A stretch of 64,000 nucleotides of DNA from Ignavibacteria bacterium (GCA_016710985.1 JADJTX010000006.1:62001-126000), one strand, 5' to 3'; positions 1-8,929 are shown, counted from the first letter of the stretch. Translations and numbers: made by a program. Notes: a model not told the origin generated them from the sequence alone.

Positions 1-25
1 AGAAGTCGTCTGCCAAGTTTGGTAA
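1..25 (+). CDS. rpsH: 30S ribosomal protein S8, last 7 codons only
   Basis: Bases 2-25 read E-V-V-C-Q-V-W then TAA, which fits the conserved S8 C-terminus (family consensus close to GGEVLCYVW). S8 directly precedes L6 in the spc operon of nearly all bacteria, so position supports the call. The rest of the gene lies upstream of the window. Confidence 0.75.
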
Positions 26-49
26 TAAATTTTTAAAGCAGAAAATACA

Positions 50-589
50 ATGAGCAGAATAGGAAAAAAGCCAGTTAATATATTAGAAAAAGTAAAGGTT
101 ACTCAAAAAGATAATAATATTGAGGTAACCGGTCCAAAGGGAACATTAAATTTGAATGTTGTCGGAGGCATAAAGGTAGATATTAACGGAAATGAAATTC
201 AGGTAAAAAGGGATGACGACTCAAAGAAAAACAGGGCTTTGCACGGATTATACAGATCCTTAATAAGCAACATGGTTACCGGTGTAAATGACGGATTTAC
301 TAAAAAACTTGAACTGGTGGGAATCGGTTACAGAGCGGAATTGAAAGGTAAGAATTTAGTAATGATGCTTGGATTTTCACATCCTACGGTATTCAATCCT
401 CCTCCTGATATAAGCCTTGACGTTCCAAATCCAAATACAGTAATAGTTTCCGGTATCAGTAAGGATCTTGTCGGATTGGTTGCTTCGAAAATAAGATCAT
501 TCAGACTTCCGGAGCCTTACAAGGGCAAAGGAATTAAGTATGAAAATGAAGTAGTAAGAAGAAAAGCCGGTAAGACAGCTGCAAAATAA
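50..589 (+). CDS. rplF: 50S ribosomal protein L6
   Basis: Encodes 179 residues, the normal L6 length. L6 binds 23S rRNA near the sarcin-ricin loop on the large subunit. The N-terminus MSRIGKKPV and the C-terminal block around residues 154-175 (PEPYKGKGIKYENEVVRRK) are the standard L6 signatures. It lies between rpsH and rplR in canonical spc order, with only 17 nt to the next start, so cotranscription is expected. Nothing unusual. Confidence 0.97.
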   Translation: MSRIGKKPVNILEKVKVTQKDNNIEVTGPKGTLNLNVVGGIKVDINGNEIQVKRDDDSKKNRALHGLYRSLISNMVTGVNDGFTKKLELVGIGYRAELKGKNLVMMLGFSHPTVFNPPPDISLDVPNPNTVIVSGISKDLVGLVASKIRSFRLPEPYKGKGIKYENEVVRRKAGKTAAK

Positions 590-606
590 AATTTTTAGAA
601 ATCATA

Positions 607-978
607 ATGAATCAAATACAAAAAAGCAAAAACAGACGCGATAGAATCAGGCATCAGATCAAGAAAAAAGTAAGAGGGACGTCTGAAAAGCCAAGACTGG
701 TTGTTTACAGAAGTTCACTTCATATTTATGCGCAGCTTATAGATGATGTAAATGCAAAGACGCTTGTATCAGTGTCCACAAAGTCAAAAGATGTAGCCGA
801 AAAGATATCAGGTTTAAAGGGAAAGATAGATAAAAGTAAGGAAGTTGGTAAGATTACAGCGGAGAAAGCAAAATCAACAAACATAAATCAGGTAGTATTT
901 GACCGAAACGGATATTTGTATCACGGAAGAGTAAAAGCTCTGGCTGAAGGAGCCCGAGAAGGTGGTTTAAACTTCTAA
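607..978 (+). CDS. rplR: 50S ribosomal protein L18
   Basis: Encodes 123 residues, typical for L18, the 5S rRNA-binding protein of the central protuberance. The basic N-terminus, the central RPRLVVYRSS-like block (here KPRLVVYRSS) and the C-terminal FDRNGYLYHGRVKALAEGAR are diagnostic. It sits between rplF and rpsE as expected, but the gap to rpsE (160 nt) is unusually long because a tRNA gene has been placed in it. Confidence 0.97.
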   Translation: MNQIQKSKNRRDRIRHQIKKKVRGTSEKPRLVVYRSSLHIYAQLIDDVNAKTLVSVSTKSKDVAEKISGLKGKIDKSKEVGKITAEKAKSTNINQVVFDRNGYLYHGRVKALAEGAREGGLNF

Positions 979-1028
979 ATATAATTATTATATTTACAAG
1001 CATTTTACAAAAAATAAAAACCATAAAC

Positions 1029-1099
1029 TCTCGGGTCGTCTAATGGCAGGACACCGGCCTTTGGAGCCGTTTGTGGAGGTTCGACTCCTCCCCTGAGAA
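1029..1099 (+). tRNA. tRNA-Gln (anticodon TTG)
   Basis: A full cloverleaf can be drawn by hand. Acceptor stem TCTCGGG (1029-1035) pairs with CCTGAGA (1092-1098, one G-U); T stem GGAGG (1075-1079) pairs with CCTCC (1087-1091) around TTCGACT; the anticodon loop CTTTGGA carries TTG, reading CAA/CAG. The discriminator is A; the full CCA is not encoded. It lies in the same direction inside the spc operon between rplR and rpsE, so it is probably cut out of the ribosomal protein transcript. Confidence 0.93.
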
Positions 1100-1138
1100 C
1101 AATTAAGATTCAGATATTTCAGAAAGAATTAAAATTTA

Positions 1139-1654
1139 ATGATTAAAAAAAATAAAGCGTTTAAAGCAGGCGAATTAGAACTTAAGGAAAAAATGGTTTC
1201 CATTGGGAGAGTTGCTAAGGTAGTCAAAGGCGGAAGGCGATTCAGTTTTTCAGCTGTAACAGTAGTTGGAGACGGTAACGGACATGTAGGAATCGGACTT
1301 GGTAAAGCAAACGAAGTAACGGATTCTATAAGAAAAAGTGTCGAAGATGCAAAGAAAAATGTAATTACTGTTCCGATTGTAAAGGGAACAATTCCGCATG
1401 AAATTATAGGGAAATTCGGAGCGGCAAGAGTATTATTGAAACCCGCTTCACCCGGAACAGGAATCATAGCCGGAAGTAAGGTCAGGGCGGTTTTGGAATC
1501 AGCAGGAGTACAGGATGTGCTGACAAAGATTTTAGGCTCATCAAATCCGCATAATGTAGTGAAAGCAACAATGAAAGCTTTAGTTTTATTAAGTGACGCA
1601 AAGACAGTCGCAAACAGAAGAGGATTGTCACTTCAGGAATTGTTTGCTAATTAA
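1139..1654 (+). CDS. rpsE: 30S ribosomal protein S5
   Basis: Encodes 171 residues. S5 sits near the decoding centre and helps translational accuracy and mRNA unwinding. The N-terminal double-stranded-RNA-binding-like S5 domain is clear (ELKEKMVSIGRVAKVVKGG, then VGDGNGHVGIGLGKANEV, about residues 15-61), followed by the C-terminal domain with ARVLLKPASPGTGIIAG. Normal length and normal neighbour order, except for the tRNA-Gln gene upstream. Confidence 0.97.
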   Translation: MIKKNKAFKAGELELKEKMVSIGRVAKVVKGGRRFSFSAVTVVGDGNGHVGIGLGKANEVTDSIRKSVEDAKKNVITVPIVKGTIPHEIIGKFGAARVLLKPASPGTGIIAGSKVRAVLESAGVQDVLTKILGSSNPHNVVKATMKALVLLSDAKTVANRRGLSLQELFAN

Positions 1655-1697
1655 AAAAAGAATTTAGATCTAAATTAAAGATAAATTTAATTTTCAA

Positions 1698-1886
1698 ATG
1701 AAGATGTTAAAGATAACACAAACACGAAGTATAATAGGCAGGTTAAAGAAACAGAAGAGGACAATAGAAGCATTGGGATTGGGAAGACCTAATTATTATA
1801 CGGTGAAAAATGATACACCTCAGATCAGGGGAATGATAAATGTTGTCAAGCATTTAATCAAAGTAGAAGAAAATTATAAACAATAA
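1698..1886 (+). CDS. rpmD: 50S ribosomal protein L30
   Basis: Encodes 62 residues, the standard size of bacterial L30. The ferredoxin-like fold protein is recognised by KITQTRSIIGR at the N-terminus and LGLGRPN near residues 27-33. It follows rpsE as in the canonical spc operon. rplO should come next, but here an outer-membrane barrel gene intervenes. Confidence 0.95.
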   Translation: MKMLKITQTRSIIGRLKKQKRTIEALGLGRPNYYTVKNDTPQIRGMINVVKHLIKVEENYKQ

Positions 1887-1964
1887 CAAAGAGTTTGGTA
1901 GAGCCATATTGGTTTCTGTCAATTTGTAAAGTAAAATTCAAAAACAAAAGAAAGGGGTAAAAAA

Positions 1965-3287
1965 ATGAAAAAATTAATACATCTGTTTCAACTGGTTATC
2001 GTTTTTTTTCTTAGTTTTTCAAGTTTTACATTTTCACAAGATGCAATACCAAGTGGTACTGCAAGGTATGAAGCACTCGGTTATAATCCATTTATAATGG
2101 ATGCTGCAATAGATCTCAACAGAAATCCTGCATGGGGAAACAAATACAACAACTATGCATTTGGTGATATAGGAAGATATACATCAGATTATGATCCAAA
2201 AACAGGTTACTCTAATGAGGATAAAGATGGTGCATATCGTTTACGTGATCAGTACCTCGGAGTGAATTTCAGAACCGGAAGGGATTGGTCGCTTGGTGTT
2301 ATTTTAAACAAGGAAGAAGGCCAGATCTTTACTGGCAGTATCAGAGCTTATTATGAAAATCTGGGAAATGATCGGCCCTTAGTTCCGTTTAAAGCATTAA
2401 TTGCTTACAACTCTTCAAAAAATGTAACACTCGGTTTAGCTCCTTATATTGCATACTGGTCGAGTGACGTAACGTCAACAAATCCAAATAACCCGTCTGC
2501 AAATGTAAATGACAGCAGGTCAACAAATACTTACGGAGGTACATTCGGATTGCTTGCAAAATCATCAGCTGCAAGCTGGACAGAAGGAACTGTCGGTATT
2601 AAGATGAATGGTTACAGCTATGATTCACAGGTAGACACAGTGATTAACAACTATGAAAATGACGGTGGGTTACAATTGAATGCCTTTTACAGAGGCTGGT
2701 ACAAGATGAAGAATTCAAATGTAACTGTAGTTCCTTATGTAAGTTTTGACATAATGGACTGGACTCCTACAAGATCACCTAATGCATTTGCGGTCACAGA
2801 AAAAAATGATTACTGGAACATACTTGGCGGAGTAGGAATTAATTTTCCAATCAATGATGAAGGCATGTTAGCAGGTGGTGTATCCGGAGGATATTTTTCA
2901 AGCAGTTATACTTTTTATGATACCATCGATGGGGGATATGGAACACAAATTTATAAAGACAAATTTGAAAACGTAATTTTCCCTCAGTTTAATATTGGTT
3001 TGGAGTGGAATTTAACAGACTGGATGCAGGGAAGATTCGGATATTCACGAGCTTTATCTCAGGGGAAAGATGAAATAACAGTAACTTATGATTCATTACA
3101 ATCATCAGCTGAATTCAAAGAAACACTTGCAAGCCATCCTGACCAGACCATTACACTTGGTATTGGAATGCAGTTCGGAAGTTTCAGTCTTGACGGATTA
3201 ATAGGAGAAAGATTTATTCAGATAGGACCAAACGTGTTCAGCGGAAAGAATAACGATCTATACGTGAGTACTTTCCATGTCATATAA
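1965..3287 (+). CDS. predicted outer-membrane beta-barrel protein, inserted in the spc operon
   Basis: Encodes 440 residues with a clear signal peptide (residues 1-24, lysines then a hydrophobic stretch ending FTFSQ). The mature part is rich in alternating aromatic/glycine beta-strand patterns (for example LGVNFRTGRDWSLGVIL, GGVGINFPI, FNIGLEWNL), as in outer-membrane barrels. I do not recognise a specific family; no plug domain or sorting tail is seen. A GGGG-type ribosome site (AAAGGGGTAAAAAA) precedes the ATG. It lies between rpmD and rplO, same strand, and is followed by a strong terminator-like hairpin. Having a surface protein here is unusual. Whether it uses the ribosomal promoter or its own cannot be seen. 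Confidence 0.75.
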   Translation: MKKLIHLFQLVIVFFLSFSSFTFSQDAIPSGTARYEALGYNPFIMDAAIDLNRNPAWGNKYNNYAFGDIGRYTSDYDPKTGYSNEDKDGAYRLRDQYLGVNFRTGRDWSLGVILNKEEGQIFTGSIRAYYENLGNDRPLVPFKALIAYNSSKNVTLGLAPYIAYWSSDVTSTNPNNPSANVNDSRSTNTYGGTFGLLAKSSAASWTEGTVGIKMNGYSYDSQVDTVINNYENDGGLQLNAFYRGWYKMKNSNVTVVPYVSFDIMDWTPTRSPNAFAVTEKNDYWNILGGVGINFPINDEGMLAGGVSGGYFSSSYTFYDTIDGGYGTQIYKDKFENVIFPQFNIGLEWNLTDWMQGRFGYSRALSQGKDEITVTYDSLQSSAEFKETLASHPDQTITLGIGMQFGSFSLDGLIGERFIQIGPNVFSGKNNDLYVSTFHVI

Positions 3288-3312
3288 TTTCAAGAAGTAA
3301 TATTATAATATT

Positions 3313-3350
3313 AATACCTCTTGTAAATGAAAATTATGAGAGGTATTTTT
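3313..3350 (+). terminator. terminator-like hairpin before rplO
   Basis: Stem AATACCTCT (3313-3321) pairs with AGAGGTATT (3339-3347), followed by a T-rich run. It ends only 30 nt before the rplO start, so rplO and secY need read-through or a promoter overlapping this hairpin. Confidence 0.7.
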
Positions 3351-3380
3351 AATTTTTAAACATAAAAATAAATTTTTCAG

Positions 3381-3838
3381 ATGGATGTCTTAAGCAATCT
3401 TCAACCTGCCGAAGGTTCAAGGAAAAAGAAAAGCGGGTTAGAAGAGGTCAGGGGTCAGGACACGGCGGAACTTCAACAAAGGGACATAAAGGTCAGCATT
3501 CAAGATCCGGTGCCAAATTCAGAGCCTGGTTTGAAGGCGGTCAGATGCCCTTACAGAGAAGGGTTCCCAAGTTTGGATTTAAAAACATCAACAGGGTTGA
3601 ATACATAACCATTAATCTTGATGACATTCAGGCTTTTATTGATTCAGGAAAAATAAAAGATACTAAAATTGATAAAGAGTATCTTCTCAGCAATAAATTG
3701 ATTAAAGGAAGAAACATGCCTTTCAAAGTTTTAGGGAACGGAGAATTAAAAGCTAAAATCGAAATTTCTGCTAATGCTTTCAGTAAATCTGCTATAGAGA
3801 AAATTGAAAAAGGCGGAGGAAAAGCAGTCATAGTATGA
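3381..3838 (+). CDS. rplO: 50S ribosomal protein L15, frameshifted
   Basis: The N-terminus MDVLSNLQPAEGSRKKK and the downstream SGHGGTSTKGHKGQ, GGQMPLQRRVPKFGF and C-terminal EKIEKGGGKAVIV are all L15, but lie in two frames. The break is in a short A run at 3429-3432: adding one A gives continuous KKKRVRRGQGSGHGG and a 152-residue protein, normal for L15. L15 is a core large-subunit assembly protein, so a true null is unlikely; a base-calling or assembly error is the simplest explanation. The stop overlaps the secY start (ATGA). Confidence 0.9.
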
Positions 3839-5167
3839 GTGGATTTATAGAGAGCTTTAGAAACATATTTAAGATTGAAGAATTACGAAACAGATTATTA
3901 TTTACACTTGCTTTATTAGTCGTAGTAAGAATTGGTGCTCATATTACTCTTCCGGGAATCGATGCTTCTTTATTAGCTGAAGCGCAAAAGAATCAGTCTG
4001 ATAATACACTTTTCGGTCTTTACGACATGTTTGTGGGAGGGCTTTAAAAATGCTGCTATTTTTGCATTGGGAATAATGCCTTACATCAGTGCTTCCATTA
4101 TCATTCAACTTTTAGGTGCTGTCTTTCCTTATTTCCAGAAGCTTCAAAAAGAAGGAGAAGAGGGAAGAAAGAAAATAAATCAGCTTACAAGACTTGGAAC
4201 CATTCCGGTAGCAGCTTTACAGGCATGGGGTGTTAGCGTTCAGCTTGCAAGCAGAAATGTCGGAGACATGAGTGTGATCAGTCCTGACATATCAGGATTA
4301 TTCTTTACTGTATCTACAGTAATTATTCTTACTGCCGGCACGATATTCATGATGTGGCTTGGAGAGCAGATAACAGAAAGAGGAATAGGTAACGGAATTT
4401 CACTTATAATTTTTATAGGAATAATAGACAGATTTCCATATTCGGTATTTGACGAGTATCAGATTGTTTCTTCAGGTGCAAGAAACCTGTTGATAGAATT
4501 AATATACATTGCAGGGTTTCTTTTTATTATTGCAGGAGTCATTGCAGTTACGGTTGCTACGAGGAAAATACCCGTTCAGTATGCGAAGAGAGTGGTGGGG
4601 AGAAAAGTATTCGGAGGTGTTACGCAATACATTCCGATGAAAGTGAATTCAGCAGGAGTAATGCCGTTGATATTTGCGCAGTCAATTATGTTTATACCAA
4701 GTACGTTCTTATCTTTTTTTCCGAACAGTGAATTTATGCAGAGCATATCAAAATACTTTGATTATACCAGCTGGTTTTATTCTGTAATTTATGCTTTATT
4801 AATTGTATTCTTTACATATTTTTATACTGCAATTGCATTTAATCCGAAAGATGTTTCGGATAACATGAAGAAGCAGGGTGGATTTATTCCCGGAGTAAGA
4901 CCGGGAAAACCGACTTCGGATTATATTGATAACATACTTACCAAGATCACACTGCCGGGTGCAATATTTTTAGCCATCATTGCAATACTGCCTACTTTCT
5001 TAATGAAATTAGGAGTTACGACAGGGCTTGCATCATTCTTTGGAGGCACGAGCTTGTTAATCATAGTCGGAGTTGCCCTTGATACATTGCAGCAGATAGA
5101 GTCGCATTTGCTGATGAGGCATTATGACGGGTTCATGAAGACGGGAAAGATTAAAGCAAGAAGGTAA
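3835..5167 (+). CDS. secY: preprotein translocase subunit SecY, frameshifted
   Basis: SecY is the pore of the Sec translocon in the inner membrane. The N-terminal part (residues 1-70, ending GLYDMFVGG) and the rest (from FKNAAIFALGIMPYISASI onward, with many membrane segments and a C-terminal KTGKIKARR) are in different frames. The break is in GGAGGGC at 4036-4042: removing one G joins them into 443 residues, normal for SecY. As secY is essential and occurs once here, sequence error is more likely than loss. It overlaps rplO by 4 nt and is followed 7 nt later by map, the usual order. Confidence 0.92.
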
Positions 5168-5174
5168 TATACAA

Positions 5175-5930
5175 ATGTCAATGATCAAGACACAGAAAGA
5201 AATTGACTTAATAAAAGAAAGCTGTAAGATTGTATCAGAGGTCTTTATATATATTAAGGAGTACATAAAAGAAGGAATTACAACCGGTGAGATTGACAAG
5301 CTTATTGAAGATTTCATAATTTCAAAAAATGCTTATCCTGCCTTTAAAGGATATAAGGTTCAAAAAAAAGCGTTTCCATCAAGCAGCTGTATATCAGTTA
5401 ATGAGGAAGTGGTTCACGGATTGCCGGGAAAAAAAGTTTTAAAGAATGGTGACATAGTTTCGATAGATGTAGGAGTGAAAAAGAACGGTTATTATGGAGA
5501 CGGGGCTTATACTTTTGCAGTTGGAGAAATATCTCCCAAGAAAGCTAAGCTTTTGAAGATAACGCAGGAGTCATTGTTTAAAGGAATAGCCATGGCAGTT
5601 GAAGGAAATGAAGTGAATGATATCTCGGTAGCGATACAGAATTATGTAGAAGGTTCGGGATACGGCGTAGTAAGAGAACTCGTCGGTCACGGCATAGGAA
5701 AGAATTTACATGAAGATCCTGCTATACCGAATTTTTACAGTGCAGGTTCTAATCAGAAATTATATGAAGGCATGGTACTGGCGATCGAGCCGATGGTTAA
5801 TTACGGAACATATAAAGTTTATCAAAAGAATGACGGATGGACAATATCGACAAAAGATGAAGAGCCATCAGCGCATTTTGAACATACGGTTTTAGTAAAT
5901 AAAGGTAAAGCGGAAATATTAACTATTTGA
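5175..5930 (+). CDS. map: type I methionine aminopeptidase
   Basis: Removes the initiator methionine from nascent proteins. 251 residues, a typical type I length without N-terminal extension. The five metal ligands are visible: D98 (IDVG), D109 (GDGAYTF), H172 (GHGIG), E205 (AIEPMV) and E236 (FEHTV), plus the substrate-contacting H81 (VVHGLPG). The place between secY and infA is the classical one. Another in-frame ATG two codons downstream is possible but changes little. Confidence 0.97.
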   Translation: MSMIKTQKEIDLIKESCKIVSEVFIYIKEYIKEGITTGEIDKLIEDFIISKNAYPAFKGYKVQKKAFPSSSCISVNEEVVHGLPGKKVLKNGDIVSIDVGVKKNGYYGDGAYTFAVGEISPKKAKLLKITQESLFKGIAMAVEGNEVNDISVAIQNYVEGSGYGVVRELVGHGIGKNLHEDPAIPNFYSAGSNQKLYEGMVLAIEPMVNYGTYKVYQKNDGWTISTKDEEPSAHFEHTVLVNKGKAEILTI

Positions 5931-5965
5931 AAAGAATGATTAAATTTCCAAAGAATTAATTTTAA

Positions 5966-6184
5966 ATGGCAAAACAAGAGGCAATAAAAGTTGACGGGAT
6001 AATTTCAGAAATATTGCCAAATACTAATTTCAAGGTGAAGTTGGAAAATGGTCATGAAATACTTGCACATATTTCCGGAAAGATGAGAATGAATTATATA
6101 AGGATATTACAGGGAGATAAAGTAACAGTGGAGCTGTCACCATATGATTTGACAAAAGGCAGAATAACATACAGATATAAATAA
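5966..6184 (+). CDS. infA: translation initiation factor IF-1
   Basis: Encodes 72 residues, the exact usual length of IF-1, an OB-fold protein that binds the ribosomal A site during initiation. MAKQEAIKVDGIISEILPN and the C-terminal ELSPYDLTKGRITYRYK are diagnostic. Lies between map and rpmJ, as in most bacteria. Confidence 0.97.
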   Translation: MAKQEAIKVDGIISEILPNTNFKVKLENGHEILAHISGKMRMNYIRILQGDKVTVELSPYDLTKGRITYRYK

Positions 6185-6210
6185 TTACATAATCATATAA
6201 AAGTATCATC

Positions 6211-6324
6211 ATGAAAGTGCGAAGTTCAGTAAAAAAAATGTGTTCAAAGTGTAAGATTATAAAACGCAAAGGCGTTGTGAGAGTAATTTGTACAAACCCA
6301 AAGCATAAACAGAGACAGGGATAA
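6211..6324 (+). CDS. rpmJ: 50S ribosomal protein L36
   Basis: A 37-codon gene, easily missed because of its size. It starts MKVRSSVKKMC and ends PKHKQRQG; the zinc ribbon ligands C11, C14, C27 and H32 are all present, so this is the zinc-binding form of L36. It follows infA and precedes rpsM as usual. Confidence 0.96.
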   Translation: MKVRSSVKKMCSKCKIIKRKGVVRVICTNPKHKQRQG

Positions 6325-6363
6325 AAATATTTTAATAAAAAAAAATTTCTCAGGAGAAATAAT

Positions 6364-6747
6364 TTGGCAAGAATAGCAGGAGTGGATTTACCGAAAAATA
6401 AAAGAGTCGTAATAGGCCTGATGTCAATTTTCGGCATTGGAAAATCTACTGCACAAAAAATATTAGCACAGGCGGGAATCAGTGAAGACAAGAAAGTTTC
6501 TCAGCTGACAGATGATGAAGTAAACCATATCCGCGCAGGCATTGGAAATGAGTTTAAAGTGGAAGGATCCTTAAAATCGGAAATAGCGATGAACATTAAG
6601 AGATTAATGGACATCGGAACATTGAGGGGTAAAAGACACAGAAGAGGTTTACCGGTAAGAGGACAAAGGACGAAAACAAATGCGAGAACAAGAAAAGGAA
6701 AGAGAAAAACAGTTGCAGGAAAGAAAAAAGTAGCAGCTAAGAAATAG
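6364..6747 (+). CDS. rpsM: 30S ribosomal protein S13
   Basis: Encodes 127 residues from a TTG start; the start is fixed by the invariant MARIAGVDLP N-terminus and a CAGGAG ribosome site 8-13 nt upstream. S13 lies in the small-subunit head and contacts tRNA and L5. The helix-hairpin-helix region (FGIGKSTAQKIL) and the basic tail RGLPVRGQRTKTNARTRKG are typical. First gene of the alpha-operon segment. Confidence 0.97.
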   Translation: MARIAGVDLPKNKRVVIGLMSIFGIGKSTAQKILAQAGISEDKKVSQLTDDEVNHIRAGIGNEFKVEGSLKSEIAMNIKRLMDIGTLRGKRHRRGLPVRGQRTKTNARTRKGKRKTVAGKKKVAAKK

Positions 6748-6828
6748 TTCGTATAGTTTTTAAAGTTCATAGAGTTTAAATATAAACTGAAACATAAAAA
6801 ATAATCATAAATAAAATAGTTTTAAAAA

Positions 6829-7215
6829 TTGGCTAAAAATTTTAAAAAAGCAAAGAAGAAAGTTCACGTAGATGCAAACAGTGTCGCGCATGTTAAAGCA
6901 ACATTTAACAATGTAATTGTTACGCTTACGGATCTTTACGGAAACACAATAGCATGGGCATCATCAGGGAAGATGGGCTTTAAAGGTTCAAAGAAAAATA
7001 CGCCTTTTGCTGCACAGATCACGGCGGAGTCAGCGGCTAAAGCTGCCATGGATGTAGGGATGAAAAAAATAGAAGTTTTTATTAAGGGAGTCGGATCAGG
7101 CAGAGACGCAGCAGTAAGGTCATTAAATACGGCAGGTCTTGAAATTACATCAATCAAGGATATTACACCATTGCCACACAATGGATGCAGACCGCCGAAG
7201 AAAAGAAGAAATTAA
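6829..7215 (+). CDS. rpsK: 30S ribosomal protein S11
   Basis: Encodes 128 residues, normal for S11 of the platform of the small subunit. TTG start, supported by the conserved HVKATFNNVIVTLTD block at normal distance. The C-terminal PHNGCRPPKKRR is the S11 hallmark. Canonical place between rpsM and rpsD. Confidence 0.97.
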   Translation: MAKNFKKAKKKVHVDANSVAHVKATFNNVIVTLTDLYGNTIAWASSGKMGFKGSKKNTPFAAQITAESAAKAAMDVGMKKIEVFIKGVGSGRDAAVRSLNTAGLEITSIKDITPLPHNGCRPPKKRRN

Positions 7216-7259
7216 ATTTAAAAAAATCAATTTTTAATAAGGAAATAAAAAAACACTAA

Positions 7260-7889
7260 ATGGCAAGATATACAGGACCAAGTTGTAAGCTATGTCGAAG
7301 AGAAAAAATGAAATTATTCCTTAAGGGAACAAAATGTTTCTCCGACAAATGTCCTATAGAAAGCAGAAATTATCCGCCTGGACAGCACGGGCTTTCAAGA
7401 AGATCAAGAATTTCGGATTATGCAATTCAGCTGAGAGAGAAACAGAAAGTCAGAAAGACTTACGGAGTTTTGGAAAATCAATTCAGAAGATATTTTGAAG
7501 AAGCTTCCAGGAAGACAGGTGTAACAGGAGATAATCTTGTACAGCTTCTGGAAAGGAGATTCGACAATACAATCTACAGACTCGGGTTAGCTCCTTCAAG
7601 AAAGGCAGCAAGGCAGTTAATACTTCACAGACACTTCACTGTCAACGGAAAGGTAGTAAACATTCCTTCATATTTATTGAAATCGGGTGATTCGATACAG
7701 GTGAGAGACAAGAGCAAGAAGCTTGAATTAATACATGATTCGATGAAAAGAATTAAAGACAACATGATGGTTTCATGGCTTCTTCTTGACAAGGCAAACA
7801 TGAAAGGTACCTTTATGAAAGAGCCGGACAGGGCGGAAGTGCCATTCATTGCTAACGAGCAGCTGATAGTCGAACTGTATTCAAAATAG
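7260..7889 (+). CDS. rpsD: 30S ribosomal protein S4
   Basis: Encodes 209 residues. S4 nucleates 16S rRNA folding and, in many bacteria, represses the alpha operon by binding its leader. The N-terminal zinc-type cysteines C9, C12, C26 and C31 are present, followed by the S4 RNA-binding domain (LERRFDNTIYRLGLAPSRKAARQ, about residues 97-160). Located before rpoA as is standard. Confidence 0.97.
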   Translation: MARYTGPSCKLCRREKMKLFLKGTKCFSDKCPIESRNYPPGQHGLSRRSRISDYAIQLREKQKVRKTYGVLENQFRRYFEEASRKTGVTGDNLVQLLERRFDNTIYRLGLAPSRKAARQLILHRHFTVNGKVVNIPSYLLKSGDSIQVRDKSKKLELIHDSMKRIKDNMMVSWLLLDKANMKGTFMKEPDRAEVPFIANEQLIVELYSK

Positions 7890-7924
7890 TTCTAATTTTA
7901 AAAAATAAAATATACAAGTATAAT

Positions 7925-8929
7925 ATGATGAAGATTAATAATTTTCAAATGCCGGAAACAATCGTAAAAGAGGAATCTTCATACTCTGATACTTTTGGAA
8001 GATTTATAGTTCAGCCTTTAGAAAGAGGTTATGGAGTAACATTAGGAAATTCTTTGCGAAGAATTTTAATTTCTTCACTTCCGGGAAGTGCAATAATAGC
8101 CATAAGAATTAACGATGCGCCGCATGAGTTTACTACACTAAAAGGAGTAGTCGAAGATTTATCTGAAATAATACTGAATTTAAAAGAAGTGAGATTCAAG
8201 GATATTACCGGCAAATCTTCAAAGATAGAATTAAATTTAAAAGGACCTCATAAATTTACCGCAAAAGATCTGCAGGATAGTACTGCTGATTTTGAGATAC
8301 TAAATCCTGAGAAATTCATAGCTACATTGAATAAAGATGCAAATCTTAATATTGAATTAAGAATGGGTACCGGTGTCGGATATGTTCCTTCTGAGGATAA
8401 TAAACAGGCAAATCTTCCGATGGAGTTTATAGCAATGGATTCTATTTTTTCACCAATAAAGCTGGCAAACTACAAAGTAGAGAATACAAGAGTGGGTAAA
8501 AGAACTGATTATGAAAAACTCATACTCGAGATTACAACTGACGGATCAATAAATCCTGAAGATGCATTAGTCTATGCATCGAAGCTGATGCAGGAACACA
8601 TTCAGTTGTTTTTAAATCTGAACCCACAGCATATTGAAAAGAAAGAAGAACCTGTAAAGACTGAAAAAGACGAAGAACATGAAATGATACGAAAGATCCT
8701 TATAATGCCGGTGGACGAACTTGATCTTTCAGTAAGGTCACAAAACTGTCTGAGATCAGCTAACATAAAAACCATAGCGGATCTTGTTGGGAAGAATGAA
8801 GGTGAAATGCTGCATTACAGAAATTTCGGAAGAAAGTCGCTTGCTGAGCTTGGTGAGCTGATAGAGAATTTCGGATTGACATTCGGAATGGATGTGGATA
8901 AATATTTAAAAGAAGAACCGGTCAGTTAA
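7925..8929 (+). CDS. rpoA: DNA-directed RNA polymerase alpha subunit
   Basis: Encodes 334 residues. The N-terminal assembly domain (residues about 1-230) includes GRFIVQPLERGYGVTLGNSLRRIL and VEDLSEIILNLK; a charged linker rich in E/K (about 235-252) leads to the C-terminal domain with SVRSQNCLRSANI and RNFGRKSLAEL, which contacts promoter UP elements and activators. Between rpsD and rplQ as usual. Confidence 0.98.
   Translation: MMKINNFQMPETIVKEESSYSDTFGRFIVQPLERGYGVTLGNSLRRILISSLPGSAIIAIRINDAPHEFTTLKGVVEDLSEIILNLKEVRFKDITGKSSKIELNLKGPHKFTAKDLQDSTADFEILNPEKFIATLNKDANLNIELRMGTGVGYVPSEDNKQANLPMEFIAMDSIFSPIKLANYKVENTRVGKRTDYEKLILEITTDGSINPEDALVYASKLMQEHIQLFLNLNPQHIEKKEEPVKTEKDEEHEMIRKILIMPVDELDLSVRSQNCLRSANIKTIADLVGKNEGEMLHYRNFGRKSLAELGELIENFGLTFGMDVDKYLKEEPVS

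Noticed and set aside
3420..4046. Programmed ribosomal frameshifting in rplO and secY
   Set aside because: No slippery heptamer with a downstream structure is apparent, neither gene is known to use it, and similar slips occur in unrelated genes across the window.
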